DNA of 61,067 nucleotides, from NCBI GenBank assembly GCA_946059305.1, contig CAMGMU010000003.1, positions 1 through 61,067 of the forward strand, given 5' to 3'. Position numbers and translations under genes: made by a program. Below the pieces are notes generated by a model, which was not told the DNA's origin, made no database searches, and was given only the letters and a program-made list of their open reading frames with translations. The first letter of the stretch is position 1. Each line of letters opens with the position of its first letter. The stretch comes from an uncultured Bacteroidales bacterium (lineage in GTDB: Bacteria > Bacteroidota > Bacteroidia > Bacteroidales > Paludibacteraceae). Shown piece by piece: positions 61,001 through 61,067 of the stretch.

Positions 61001-61067
61001 TGCCTTTTTTTATGGGGAAAATGCTTTTAATAATATATAATATTATTAAACTCCTATATATAGCACA

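Noticed and set aside
1-61067. tRNA or rRNA genes
   Set aside because: Intergenic stretches were scanned for cloverleaf arms ending in CCA and for rRNA core sequences; none was found.

Overview
The window looks like chromosomal DNA of a member of the Bacteroidales (phylum Bacteroidota). The evidence is a GH97 SusB-type glucosidase, a TonB-dependent beta-barrel receptor, a BspA-type leucine-rich repeat protein, a PorX-type PglZ response regulator, many short lipoprotein signal peptides, and promoters of the Bacteroidota form (TTTG near -33, TAnnTTTG near -7) at more than a dozen places. There are no rRNA or tRNA genes, no CRISPR array, no phage genes and no complete insertion sequence. No species can be named from the sequence alone.

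Layout. 1-5540: a large BspA-like surface protein built from near-identical tandem repeats. It is flanked by direct copies of a short intergenic repeat and has a long hairpin-rich leader ending in a terminator-like hairpin just before the start codon. 5540-9600: a GH97 alpha-glucosidase, a 203-bp MITE-like element, a helix-hairpin-helix protein and a membrane protein. 9625-18971: an ileS-led operon (ileS, lipoprotein, AsmA-like protein, M3 peptidase). 19685-22276: malQ with two starch-binding modules. 22381-29019: a minus-strand operon-like run (DUF47, PASTA, rluD, porX, EamA transporter, recO, LPG-synthase-like membrane protein). 29263-32395: plus-strand mdh, SDR, CDP-alcohol phosphatidyltransferase and GtrA. 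32526-34905: a TPR/PD40 protein and an LD-carboxypeptidase from interlocked divergent promoters. 35114-38837: a 55-residue membrane peptide, parC and a lipoprotein. 39068-42954: marC, a thioredoxin-fold protein without CxxC, rpiB and a radical SAM protein, with efp divergent. 43007-47819: mreB, mreC, an M13 peptidase and an NlpC/P60 hydrolase in one run. 48280-51805: a NadR-like protein, a tandem GH25 protein and an alpha/beta hydrolase, with two short promoter-RNA-terminator modules. 51950-55313: a membrane LytTR regulator divergent from a TonB-dependent receptor. 55688-60787: a CoA transferase, class II aldolase, an AXE1-type esterase and a zeta-toxin-like kinase. 60894-61000: a GGTAACC inverted-repeat array.

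Together the genes describe a saccharolytic, probably succinate-forming anaerobe. Starch and maltodextrin are handled by GH97 and the MalQ fusion, carbon flows through aldolase, malate dehydrogenase and a succinate/acetate-type CoA transferase, and cell-wall shape and turnover genes (mreBC, NlpC/P60, GH25, LdcA) are well represented. The least explained signals are noncoding: two short RNAs that share a hairpin tip, a third promoter-linked region containing a 23-nt near-complement of one of them, the structured BspA leader, two 11-bp tandem arrays, and an extended promoter grammar with an A-tract in the spacer.
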